The translations under genes and the position numbers were made by a program. The notes beneath the pieces are model-generated. The model was not told the DNA's origin, ran no database searches, and was given only the letters and a program-made list of their open reading frames with translations. From Selaginella moellendorffii (taxonomy: Eukaryota > Streptophyta > Lycopodiopsida > Selaginellales > Selaginellaceae), in contig NW_003314372.1 in assembly GCF_000143415.4 (NCBI RefSeq), positions 250,821 to 314,820 of the forward strand: DNA of 64,000 nt. Direction: 5' to 3'. Shown piece by piece: positions 44,450-56,500 of the stretch (the first letter of the stretch is position 1; each line of letters opens with the position of its first letter).

Positions 44450-46381
44450 CCTCTTTTTGACCAATGTTGACTATGTGGTCAAAGTTGGTGCCTAACAATT
44501 TTTCCCCCCCAACAAGTCTTTGTCCTAAGGATGAGTTGTACCGGTGATCACCCTTTCTGGGGAACCCTACTCAAGCTCCTAGTCCATCTTCCATAGCTGT
44601 ATACATCAAGGAGGCATTGGGCCTGTCACTCCGAGATAGTACATCTTTCAATTGGCTAACATAAAATACCAAATGAATTTTCACCCTAGCTGGCAACTAT
44701 ACTTGATAAGCCACTTTACCAATGCACTCTCAGCACTTCATATAGACTAGTATATTAATGGGAAAGTTTATCACTCTTCCATATCTGTAAAGGCACCAAG
44801 GTGTTTCACTGTGCACTTGACGGAAAGATCACTCACACGAAAACAAGATCACCCTTATATTCTCAGAATTTGCAATGCTCGTTAGTAAACTTCTCCGCTT
44901 TATCTTGAGCTACCTACAAATTCCATTTGTACACCACTAGAATCTCATCAAGTTTTATGGCTAAATTAGTCGCCTCTAAATTAATCTTGTTTTGAACATC
45001 TTTACTCAAATGCAATTCTAACTCCACTGCTGTTTGGGGATGCTTTACAAGCATGGCAAAGTAAAGACTTAGCTTGGTTCCATTGTGTTGGCTATTGTTG
45101 TAAGCAAATTGCACCAGTTGAAGATATAAATCCCACTGTCCTTGCCTTTGACCAATGCTACAACATAGTATATCCTCTACCACTTGATTCACACGCTCGG
45201 TTTGCCCATTTGTTTGAGGATAATCTCCACTTGAGAGTTTTAAAGTCACTTGTATAGTCTTTGCAAAGCTCTTCCAAAATCTACTTGTGAACTTTAAATC
45301 TCGATCACTAATGATGTCCTCCAGCAAACCAAAATCAGGAAAAACCTTCTCCAAATAGATTGCAGCCAAGTCTGAGGCAATGATAATCTTCCAAAGAGGC
45401 AATAACTACACATACTTTGTCAATTGATCCACTATGACCCATATTTGCTCTTTTTGTCTCTGTGTTCATGGTAAATAAGTGATGAAGCCCATAGAAATAC
45501 TACACCAATGAATCTGAGGAATAGGTAAAGGTTGCAAAAGTCCCCTTAGCTTCTCCCGTGGCACTTTAACCCACTAATAGAGCTCGCATGATTATATCAG
45601 GTTTCATATTCCTCTAATAAAAGTTGCACTTAATCAATGCATATGTCTTCTTTCCCCCAAAATGACCAACCTTTGAACGATCATGATAGTGGAATAAAAC
45701 TTAAGTAATTAACACATCCACCATAGCAAATATACATGACCATTGTAATAGAGAATCCCATCCACCAATAAGAAAGGGGCTTACATCTGGTTGCACAAAG
45801 AGGCCACCTCAGCATCCTAAGCTTGAGTATGCTCAACCAACTGCCTAAACTCGTTGACCATCTTACTCAAATGATGACAAAACCATGTTTGTAATGCCAT
45901 CATATAACGAACACGGGATGAAGCATCTGCCACCACACTTGATTTTCCCAGACGATACTCAATAGAAAACTCCCCAGTGTCCATGAGTTTGACTATCCAA
46001 TAAGATTGCCTAGTGTTCAACTCCTTCTATGTGAAAAGATATATAAGTGGTTTGTGATCCATCAACACCACGAACACTGCACCATAAAGATAGTGCCACC
46101 AAAACCGTAAAGCATGAACAATAGAGTGTAACTCTTGCTCATATGTGGAATAGCATTGTTCTGCAAGATTCAAAGTTCAACTCTCATATACAATAAGCTC
46201 TCTCTCTTGCATGAGAACTCCTTCTAGTGTATAACCACTCGCATCACATGTCACCTTATAAGGTTTTAATGGATCAGCAATGCAAAGCATTGGAACCTTG
46301 TTCAACAATCACTTCAGCACCACAAAATTCTCCTCTTGTGGCTTGTTTCATTGAAATGGCACATTCTTGCATAACAATTGT
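44450..46381 (-). mobile_element. Ty3/gypsy RT-RNase H-integrase relic
   Basis: Minus-strand order from high to low coordinate: RT/RNase H junction with 'KPYKVTCDASGYTLEGVLMQ' (about 46270), RNase H 'EQELHSIVHALRFWWHYLYG' (about 46150) and 'SIEYRLGKSSVVADASSRV' (about 45955). Then the integrase core has 'ISDRDLKFTSRFWKSF' (about 45320), 'YPQTNGQTERVNQVVEDILC' (about 45210) and 'FAYNNSQHNGTK'. Stops and frame breaks occur throughout, but long pieces remain open, so it is of moderate age. The RT catalytic part is missing because an LTR element begins at 46382. Confidence 0.8.
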
Positions 46382-47697
46382 TGTTAAGGTGTGGCTATTG
46401 TGTGTGAGAGAGAGAGAGAGAGAGAGGGAGGGAATATCCTCAAAATATTCCCCATTTTCCTTGTATAAAACCCTTGCCTCAGAAGGGCAAGGGGTGGGGG
46501 AGGGGGGGAGGGGGGGTGCATTTCTCGTGTTTGAGTGAGCATTGGGGGAGGTGCCCCTCCTTCCCCCAACAAATGGTGAACCAGCATGATGTGCAACACT
46601 TTTTGAAGTATCATTTCTCTCTTTTTCTTTTGGCTGCAGACTTTGGGAAGGAATTCCTTGTTCGTCTTGAGGCGGTTTTGTTTGATCTTGGGCGTGTTGG
46701 ATAGGTCTAGAGCTCCTCTTTCCAGCAAGGTATGGCGCTCATCAAGCTGTGTGGTATTTGAAGAGATACAACATTTTTTGGCTCAGTTGGATTAACATTT
46801 TGGGGTTTTCACTTTCTCCCCTGGATCATCGGCCTAATTTCTCAAAGTAGTGCATTTGGGTTTGTAGATCTGGCCTAGATCTACGAGTAGTGGTGATTCT
46901 TGGTGCTAGATTTGGCCAAATTGGTGGCATGCAAAAGGATTTTTTTCTCCGCTAGATTGGGTCATCTTTGTAGTAGGAATTCGTGCTCCTCTAGGCTTTG
47001 TTTTGCCGTTTGTTTCTAGAGGTGATTTTGGTCTTAGGCTTTCTGAAAAGACCAATGGCGCCTCAGTATCAATCTACATCAGTGACATACCACAATATTG
47101 GCATTCTGGGCTACCTCTTCATGGATTTTAGGGAATATTGAGGTGGCTTCTTCCCAAATTCCTACAATAGAGGGTAGACGGGGCTGAGCTCTTTCCAACG
47201 AGCCCACCAACAGTCAAAATGGGGAAGGATCGAGACTAGAGGACTCATTTATCTCTTTTGGGCTAAACTTTGTTAGAGGTTCCTTGGGAACAAAGCAATC
47301 TTCAAGGAATAGGTAGGCGTAGGAACAAGAACAGAGGGAGCAAGAACAAGGGTTGGTATAGGAACAAGGAGGAACAGGTAGACTTGGTGTTGGAGTAGGT
47401 GCAGCAGTTGGAGTGAGAGTAGGGGTTACCAATTACAGGTTGTGGGTCCTCGGTTATTGGTTACCGGTTACCAGTTACTCTAGCGGCTACTCCGGCAGTT
47501 ACCTTATGGGTCAATGGTTATGTGTGCTTGAGGCCTACATCTCCTTCCATTTCGACCCTTATTTCTTTTCATCACAAGCAGTTTGGGCAACTTGAGCACT
47601 AGCCTATAGTCTTCTTGCTCCTGTCAACCCAGTTGCCTTGATTGGGCATTTGCAGTGTTTAGGGTATTTGATGTTAGTACAAACTCAACGTACAACA
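46382..47697 (+). mobile_element. Putative 5' LTR of a plus-strand retroelement (family C)
   Basis: Sequence starting TGTTAAGGTG interrupts the gypsy relic exactly within its RT/RNase H reading, and ends GTACAACA. It is followed by TTGGTGCCC (47700-47708), a plausible primer-binding site, and then by gag. A (GA)n tract lies at 46408-46428. No second copy of this LTR is in the window, so the boundaries are inferred from the interruption and the TG...CA ends. Confidence 0.5.
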
Positions 47698-50600
47698 AAT
47701 TGGTGCCCTTTTACCATACCTCAAGGCCCTAAGGTATGGAGTAAACTCTCTAACATCCAAAGGCAGCTTAGGTACGACACTGCACCTTCTCGGGTCGAGT
47801 CCTCTTCATCCTCAGCAGATTCCAGTGACTTAGATCTATGAGCTATGGCATAGCCACCTTTAGCTCGACCTCAACTCCATGTTCTGCAGAGGGGGAGTGA
47901 TCTACTGACATTCTTAGGTGTTGGAATAGTCTCTCCAACATCGCATATCAATTGCTTTTATTACTACTACACCACAAACATGATCATTGATGATGATCGT
48001 ATGTGCCGCGACTTCTTGTAGTCTCTTGAAGGCAAAGCAGCAATTTGGGTAAAGTCTCTCCTCCCAGAGGACCGGACAGACTTCTAGACACTACTTGCTT
48101 CTTTCAAAGAATGCTCCGTTGAAGAAAAACTCACAAATTGGCTACTTGTCTACCTCTTTTCTTTTCGGCAGGATGCTCACGAGTCTGTTCCTGACTACAT
48201 CACTCGGTTTCAAGCATATTGGAAGCAGTGTTGGGATTGCAGAGTGGTCCAAGATGAGCAACAGGGAATCACGGCATTCACAGCGGGTCTACATGGGAAC
48301 TTGCAGCGGAAACTTCTTAAGAAGACATTCAGGTCTTGCCACGAGGCATTTCATTTGCCACGAAGCTAGAAAGAGAGCTTCTTGTTGACTTGGGGATTGC
48401 TAGAGTTGATTTTGACCAAGCCATCACCCCGTCAGAGTCACCTTGTGCAGCTGTTCGCCTATCAACAAAAAAGCCCATCACTTTTGAGCATACACCTCTG
48501 GCTATTGAGAACTTTGCCAATGAGATATAGCAGCTGAAGGAGATCATTTTTCAGCAACAATCACACCAAGACAAACTGCTCCAGGAGCTGGTGGAGTCTA
48601 GGAAAGAGGCCACTACAGCTCGGGAATGCAGATTTATGTCTTGTTGGTGCACTCACTGCGAGACGAACACACACAACATGCAGTGCTACTTCAAGCTTCA
48701 CCCAAAGCTTCGGTCTCCATCTTCTCAATGTGTCCAACAATATCCCTTCATTGATAACTCCACATCGTCTCGAGGTTCAGAGACATATTAGGAGCAGCTG
48801 GAGCGACAAACGATTGAGGCAGCCCCTTCATCTAGCAAAAGCAAGGCACCAGCCTCATTGGTCAACATGATTTTGGTAGCCGAGGAACTCTGTAGGCAAC
48901 AGTAGCAAACCGCAGCCACTCGAGCCCAAGCGAAGAAGAAGGCACCCGCTCAACTTGCCACAGATCCCCCGGCGCCAGTTGAGAGTGAATCTCTTTCGGC
49001 ACCAAATCCAGTGACACAGAGGGTGGCTTATAAGCTCCCCTTCAAGTCACTACTCTCTTCTCCTCCTAAGATCTCACCAATAGCTATTCCTATTCTGGAG
49101 TTGGTTCTTCAACAGCTGGTTGACACTCCCGTCACCTTTTCGCTCCAAGACATGTTGTGTCTTGTCCCGGGATTCGGCCAGTGTTTAGAGGAGTTTGCAC
49201 GGTTAGGAACACCAGAGAGCACTCTCAATAGGACTCCTCAAGAGGTGCACATTGTCAATATGACAAGATATGGTGGAGATCCTAGTCTATTATTCATCCC
49301 GGTGTAGATTGGTATTTCCTCTTGTAAGATGGATGCTTTGGTTGACTCTGGTTTTAGAAGCAACATTATCTCTGTTGAAGTTGACCTTTCAGCACAGCTA
49401 CAGATCATTGAGAGCTCCTCCATTGTTCTCAAGACCTTCACCAACCACACTGTTCCTCCAACGGGCATTTGCTGTGGTGTCAATATCTCAGTATAGGGTG
49501 TTATTTTTGAGGTGGATTTCCTTGAGGTTGACTACCAATGTCTTGGAATGTCCTCTTTGAAGGACCCTATCATCCTTGGCCGCTCATGGAAGGTCACAGC
49601 CCATTGCACCATTGACAGCGCACAGGGCAAGATAGAAATTAGCAATGGAACCCATAGCGCCACCTTTCTCAACAACCACGGCAGAGCTCTTTCTCAGCAA
49701 GCCCAGCCAGGCTTAGACTAAGATGGCCTCCACACCACACTTCCCTCCCGAGCTCACGGAGGTTTTTCCTGAGTTGGCGGTGGAGTCGACCATCTATATG
49801 ACAGATGCTTTCTCCTGCAATGCAATTGATGTGGTTGGAGGTGAGTCAGATAGCCCGAGACATCTCTCAGCTTCACTCTCTTTATTTGAGAGTAAGGCCG
49901 AGTCTCTAGCCACGCCCTCTTTATTTGATGGTGGGGTTTATAGAGTACGGGCTCCCATATCCAGCTTTTCGGAGTGTTTCTTGATAGAGGAAGGGCTCCT
50001 TGATTCGTTTCTTGCATGGGACCAACTCCCTCTTATGGAGCTTGATGATACAGTCACTCCAGACCAGGTCCATCTTTCACAGGACACAGCTGAACTTAAT
50101 CCTCCTCAGCAACTATCTGAGGTGTCACACAGGCAGCATCTTCCTACAAAAATCACGGTAGCTGATGACTCTGAGCGTATTTTGTCATGCCGTTTGTTGG
50201 AGATGGAAGAAGACATCCAGACACAAAACTGGCAGAAAGAATCAAACCAATCGGACGTGCTGCATGCGAGTTATAGCTCTTTGAGTTCAAAATTTCCTAC
50301 CATGGAGCCCCTAGTACTCCAACCACCAAAACGACAACTCCCTTTCAAAATTTACATCACAACGGGTACAAAGGCTTTTGGAGTATGCCTTTGCCAATGT
50401 TCACAGCCTGGCAAGCCACCATATGCAACATATTATGCCTCACATTTGTTCAAGGAGACCGAGAAGAAGCGGAAAAAGAGGCAATGGTTGTTGTTTACAC
50501 CTTGGAGCAATTTCGTCACTTTCTCGTTGGAGCCTATATCCATTTCCACGTTTATTTTAATGTGCTGACCTTTCTTTTACAGCGACCAATTCATAGTCCT

Positions 50601-50938
50601 CGTACTTTATCTTGGATTGTGACCATCCAAGAGTTCCAGCCAACTTTTCACATGTGGTGGAAGCGTGTGATGGATCCAAGCGAGTTCCCGGTTGCTGAAG
50701 CTACTTCCTTTGTGGTCCCAGCAGCATTACAGGACATTGCAGTGTACCTGGATGTAGGTCAGTTCCCAGCAGATTCCTCACTCGTGCAACAAAAGGCATT
50801 GGAGATCTGAGCACGGGGGTTTTGCCTTCTCGATGGACACCTTTACAGGAGGACGTCTTAGGAAGTTTTGTTGCGGTGTGTGGGGGAACATGAGGTCCTT
50901 AAGCTCCTTTGTGCATTCCACTCTTGTGTGGGGCATTT
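47698..50938 (+). mobile_element. Decayed LTR retroelement interior: gag, protease, RNase H-like
   Basis: Gag-type pieces lie at about 47960-48420 ('ESVPDYITRFQAYWKQCWDC' across a frame change), then a short CxxC...H...C stretch at about 48640-48680. An aspartic protease follows at 49330-49600 ('LVDSGFRSNIISVEVD', 'LKDPIILGRSWKVT'). RNase H-like pieces are at 50330-50660 ('PFKIYITTGTKAFGV', 'EKEAMVVVYTLEQFRHFLVG', 'RPIHSPRTLSWI'). RT and integrase are not found between or after these, so the element is internally deleted as well as frame-broken. It ends where a family A LTR starts at 50939. Confidence 0.6.
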
Positions 50939-52084
50939 TGTTGCGAATGTGACTTCGGGTATCGAAAGTTACCTGTCGGCCAGTCCTTACGGACACTCTT
51001 TCCTTACTGCCACAATGGCAGGAGGTTGGTATTGCTGAACCCTTTATTACTCCCTCTTGTTAAAGTGTTAGTAAATTGGACTTTGCATCTGTACTTGGCC
51101 GGATGAGCATAAGGAAGGAATTCCTAAATGTCTATTTAACTAAGCATACTCGGCCCGGCTTGTTAGTTCTCTTTTGCTCTGTCTTGCATTGGCTTGACAA
51201 GAACCCTTGCATATTAAGATTGGTCCCTCAATATCGCTGGATGATAGCTTACCATGTTTGCCAAACACCCTCGCTATCATGCCCTTTGTGTTGGTCTCAT
51301 TTCGGTCCCAAATGCTATTTATGGAAAGTGTCTAGATTTGCTCATTTGGCATATCTACAAAATGTAGAGATCGGTCTGAACACAATGGTGTTCATCTTGT
51401 ATCCAAATTCACAATCTAGCGCCATTCCATATTTAGTAAGTTTCGAGTTTGTCCTAGAGACTAACTCTTGATACTAAGGGAGGCTTGGGGTGAAAGCCCA
51501 AAGCGTGTGTTCCTCAAGAGGGAGGGGGGGGGGAGGGGGGGGATATGGGGGGTTCCAAATGTATAGTAGGGATAGTGGGTAGGTTGGGCATGGCTGACCA
51601 ACTTAAGGCATAATCTAGCTCCCACTTGTGTGCTTGTCCTTGTTCTACATTCGGCTTGGGTCTAAGCCCAAATTCCATTCCATGTTAGCTGGTGGAGTAC
51701 CCATATCCTCACGTTAGGCCACTGGTATGCCGAAATAGCGCCAGACTCTGTTTGGCTCCATTTTGCGTGTTGGTCCTGCCATTGGGATGCTGGTTGCTCT
51801 ACGACTATTCCAAGTCGGTCTGGGCTCCTATCCCTTTGCTCCTTGGGCTGTATGCTTGGGAGTTGCTCCGTGGTCCGGTTCCATCACTCCTTGGCTCCAT
51901 GCTTGGGGGTTTGGCACCGTTCCTTCATTCAGTTGCCCAAGGCCTTGAACCTCGGGTTCTACACCACGTTCTTTTGGACACATGGCATCTGTCACGTGCC
52001 ACATGAAGGGTTTAGGTTCCGCTACGTGGTGTTATCCTATGGTAAATCACCATAGGATAAAGGGTCAAAACCACGTGCACTACA
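50939..52084 (+). mobile_element. LTR, family A, followed by a primer-binding site
   Basis: It begins TGTTGCGAATGTGAC, ends GTGCACTACA, and two bases later TGGTATCAGAGG (52087-52098) matches the tRNA-Met primer-binding site. That makes it a 5' LTR, although retroelement coding sequence lies on its left and none is recognisable on its right. Copies at 1230, 1887 and 15228 belong to the same family. It has a G-rich tract at 51520-51542. Confidence 0.7.
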
Positions 52085-53569
52085 TTTGGTATCAGAGGAT
52101 AAGTCTTTGCGAGTACTATCTAAATGAGATTGGGCAACTAGTCTTGTTGCATACGCAGAGATGAAAACGATGATCCAAGTGGGTATATGTTTCGGTGCAA
52201 AGACTTTGCAATTGTTCCTTGGGTATGGATTTGGTTACCTTTTTGTACCGTAATAACTTGAGTTTGCTCTTGGGCTCATAAGATGGATGTCAGATGTTCC
52301 ATTTACACGAGTTTACACTTGGGCTCGTGAGTGAGGCACATTAGCAATTCGAGGTTACACTTTGAGTTGGCAAGATTAATGTTAGCCTATCGGTGGTTCC
52401 TTGAGTTGTTCCATGTACCATAGGTGAAAGTAAACCTTCCCTAGGTTTACTATGAGTGGCAAATAGGCTGGTTCGTAGCTATTTAGCACGGCACTAATGG
52501 ATCCTTCCTAGGCATGATTACAAATGGATTAATCAAGACTATAGGGATTAATCTATTGGTTCAAGTAGTCTTTGCACTGCTCTCTCATAAACTTTTCTTA
52601 GATTGGACTGAAGGCAGTGCGAAAGCAAGCTTGAGGTTTAGTCAAAGATGAGGCCAAAAAGAGAGTCATCGGGGATGAAGGATTAAACACGTAAATCATT
52701 TTCTCTTCTTGGAGATATGATTTGCAACGAGGTGTTAATGATGAGATTGTTTAGTAGGGGATGAGCTTTAGCTTTTCCTTGAAACATGATTTAGTCGTGG
52801 ACTATACTAGCCTTACAAGAAAAAGAGTTAGTGATCGATATTGAATATTTGAATCTTTATTAGATTTGAGTTGGAATATATCGATCATTAATGATTTCTC
52901 TTGGGCTTGTTATGAAGTGAGTTACGTCTTGCTGTAGATGGATTCATGGAGGATCATTTAGTGATCACTTGTTGAGCATAGTTTCATTATACTTAGCTTT
53001 TGGATTGATGCAAACATGTTCTTCATTAGTTTTGGCATTATAAAATTTAACTTATGGATGTGTTGAGGGGGATATTGTGGGTTGTACCATGATTTTCTTC
53101 TTTAGTATTGAAGTTAGTTCATGCAAAAAGCTCTATTTCGTTCAAGTGGGAATTGTCATTATCCCACTTGTAAAATAAGGTTTCCAAACCTTTATATAGT
53201 ATATAAATATAACAAAATTCAATTGCATTGAGGCACATGCCATTTTATTTTAAACAAGGAAATGTCTACTCAATCACTTCTCCTCCCCCTGCCACTGCTT
53301 CACCTCTCTCTTCTCCTTGTCATCGTCGTCCAATTTCTTTCCATCCTTTTAATATTGGCTCAGTTGCTCCGAGTCTAGGTGGAGCCCAAGTCCCCATTCA
53401 ATCTTTACTTTCCCCTTATTAATAAAACAACTTCGTAGACTTCCAATAACATGCTGTAACACTTCTAGTATAATGCAAATCCTCTCAAAGAATTGTCTTT
53501 TAATATTAATACAATGGCATGGAATCCCATGCCATAATAAGTTACATTTTTAAATAAATACATGCCATC
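52085..53569 (+). other. Probable decayed retroelement interior and 3' flank
   Basis: After the primer-binding site the sequence has no intact frame. A polypurine-like 'gagggggata' at 53067-53076 is followed by TGTGGG and, about 120 bp later, a TATA-like 'atatagtatataaatata', which could be an element 3' end; this is weak. A palindrome of the 22-bp family (53513-53535) marks the start of the block described below. Confidence 0.35.
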
Positions 53570-56500
53570 TCAGACTGTTATTTTTTGCCTCCAACGCCTA
53601 TACAATAATCTTGGAATTTCATCACTCTCCACACTATCAGGATTTAAACCCAATAGTAATGCCATCTCTTCTCTAATACGTCCACGCTCATGTTCAGTGG
53701 TCGAAGAACCCATCCGGTTGAGCAGATTATGGAGATGCGGATAGTGCTTGGCTAGACAGTATACATGCCATAAATGATGACTGGTGTCTGTCCGATCAAA
53801 TGGCTTCTGATATACCGTTCCATCTGCCATTTGGTTGATTTCTGCAGCCACCTCCTGGACTAGCCGGTTCTCTATCACCATCGCTCCAAGCCGTTTTGCA
53901 AGGTCCCCCAGAACATACGGTTTCTTCTCCCTAGTTTCCATACTGCAAGAGATGGGGTGCACTGCATATGTGTGCGTGTTCGCTGCAGTTTTAATCGGCG
54001 AGTCATCGATGATGAGGATTTCACTTGAGCTAGCAGTCCGGTTCATCACTACAGCCTCTGGCTTGACGAAGATGGGCTTGCTACCCCTCACATGGACCAT
54101 AGTCAAGCAATCCTCCTGCGTTAGGAGAAAGTCAAATGGTAATATTACTCGCGTCTGATCGTGCATCATCTGTAGCAACGTTAATGCATTGTGGCGCATC
54201 ATGGATGTCCAAACTCCCAATTGCAAATTGAACCCGGCCCTCTGTTTTAAGTGTCGCATGGTCATTATTAGATCCCGCAGTTTCTCCCGTGTGATTAATG
54301 TGAATCTGTCTCTTTTGACCAACTTGCGACCGCAGGCTTTGGAGGGTGCAATGACATTCGAGGACGAGCCACGCTCATGGGAGAAAAGGACACCGTTCAG
54401 ATCAAAAACGATACAGTACCTTCGCCGTGACTCTGAAATGAAATGCGTCAGCATAAAAAATGGTACAAGTCAATTTTACCATCTACAATATTAGCATATG
54501 TTGCTCCCGATGGTCGTTGAGAGGGTTTTGGTCGAGGAAACGTGAAGGGCGGAAATACTCTCCTCTGCAATGTGGGGTCAATCGCATCCGATGGCGTGTG
54601 GGCACATGCCATTTCAGCTGTAGACTCTGGTACAACTGGCTCAACAATGGCATGGGGTGGTTCCGATGGCGTGTGATCACACGCCATTTCAGCTGGTGCC
54701 TCCGTTGGCAAAGTGGACATGACCGAACAGGCAGCAGGGGCGGTGTAGGGAGGTTCCAACGGCGCGTAGTCAGACGATTGGGCACACGTTGAGTCCGTTG
54801 GAAATGAGGATACGACCGGCTCGGCAGCTGGGGCGGCCTCATGTGGGTCCAATGGCGCCTGGTCACCGTCAGTTGGATACGTGGACAAGATTGACTCAGT
54901 GGTATGGGCAGCATCAAGTGGAGCGTGGTCAGCTTGCTTGGCGTTGATATGGATAGTAGCCTCCACCAGCTCTGATGACTCTTGCAGCCAAGTAGAGTCC
55001 ACTGGCGGATCCATATGCATGTCCAAATATCTCCCTTCGATTGAGATGGTATCCTCCCGTGCTACTAAAAACAAACTCATTAGCACATTGAATCAACTAT
55101 ACTGTATTTACCATCAACTGCTATTGAGGAACTAGGACTGATATCACTTGGGCGCACTGCTGATTCTGAAGGATTGGACATACGTTTTGACCCTTGCTTG
55201 GCACTATCCTTCCTTGACACTAAAGGCTAGAGTTTGTAAATTCAACTGAATAATCTCTACTTACCATTTGCTCTGCGACCTACATGGACAATGTTAGAAA
55301 TGGTAAAAGGTTAGGAATGGATGTACTATTATTTACCTGATGGTTTGTCTTGTATGACCTTCCTCCGCTGCTCTTTGGCCACCTTAGGCTGGCCATCGTC
55401 GTCATCATCGTCGTCGTCGTTATTGTGATCGTCACCATTGTGAGGACCATCCAAGTCCTCTTTGTCCTCCTCTTCGTCCTTCTGCTCTTCCTGCTCATTA
55501 TCTTTCTCTGGCTCCTCATCCCCCTCCTGCATTTCTTCCATAGGCTGCTCAGGCTGGATGGCTTGTTCTTCCAGGACCATCTTGGGAAAATCATCTGGCC
55601 GAGTCTCCATCTCAAAATACAAGACATCCATAGCCTGTTTTAGTGCGTGACCTAGGACCGTATCCTCACCCGACTGTCTTAACATGGTTTCTGCACGTTC
55701 TTGCACCCTTCGAAGACGACGAGATGAGAAAAACGTGGCCCTGACTTGAAAAGCATCCCTCATCCATTGTACCTCTCCATTGAGATTGGGGAAGGGGAGT
55801 CCGCCATAGGAATCTGAGTCATGAGGTGGTGACTGCCTGCTTTCACTCAGCCCTTGATCTGCAATGAATGGCATGAGCACACACGCCATAACCGCGAGGC
55901 ATTACCTATTATCTTTTTGTTGCCCTTCTTCCTTTTCGAATCAAACGCCTCTAATCTCGACGATTGTCCAACGTGCTTTCGCTTTTTATGACCACTGTCA
56001 GTTTGAGCTTGGCGGGTGCTTGCCTGTTTTGCCTTTGAAGAAGTTTCTCCTGCAAGGAATGGCATGAGACCACACGCCATTGCAAACATAATTTGTACCT
56101 CCTTTTTTCCTATTGCTTGTCTGTTTGTCCTTCTTCGATGCGCCACCAGTGCGCTTTTCAGTCCTTGTGTCTGAATATTCACAACGATCTATAATCAAAA
56201 TGGCGTGAGGCCTCACGTGACCTTACCTTGTGCAGGTTGTGAGCTCGGCCCAACATGGGTATCTTCAACAGTAGCTGTTAACGCCGTTTCAGCATCTGGG
56301 GGTGGCCACGCTCCTGCATACAGAGCTTGTGAGATAACATTTAAACTTAAAGTGTGTACTCACCAGGTTCGCAGAGAAGATACTGTTTTTCTTTGGCAAC
56401 TGTAATTATATGCTCCATTGAAGTCACCTCTTCAATGGAGTTTGTCACCGCAACACATGGGACACCCTTGAGTAGTGCGGCTCGAAAGAATAGTCCGCCA

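Noticed and set aside
55350-55650. Val/Ile/Leu-rich plus-strand frame resembling a membrane protein
   Set aside because: It is the antisense of the Asp/Glu-rich acidic run in the minus-strand gene; GAC/GAG codons read backward give hydrophobic codons.
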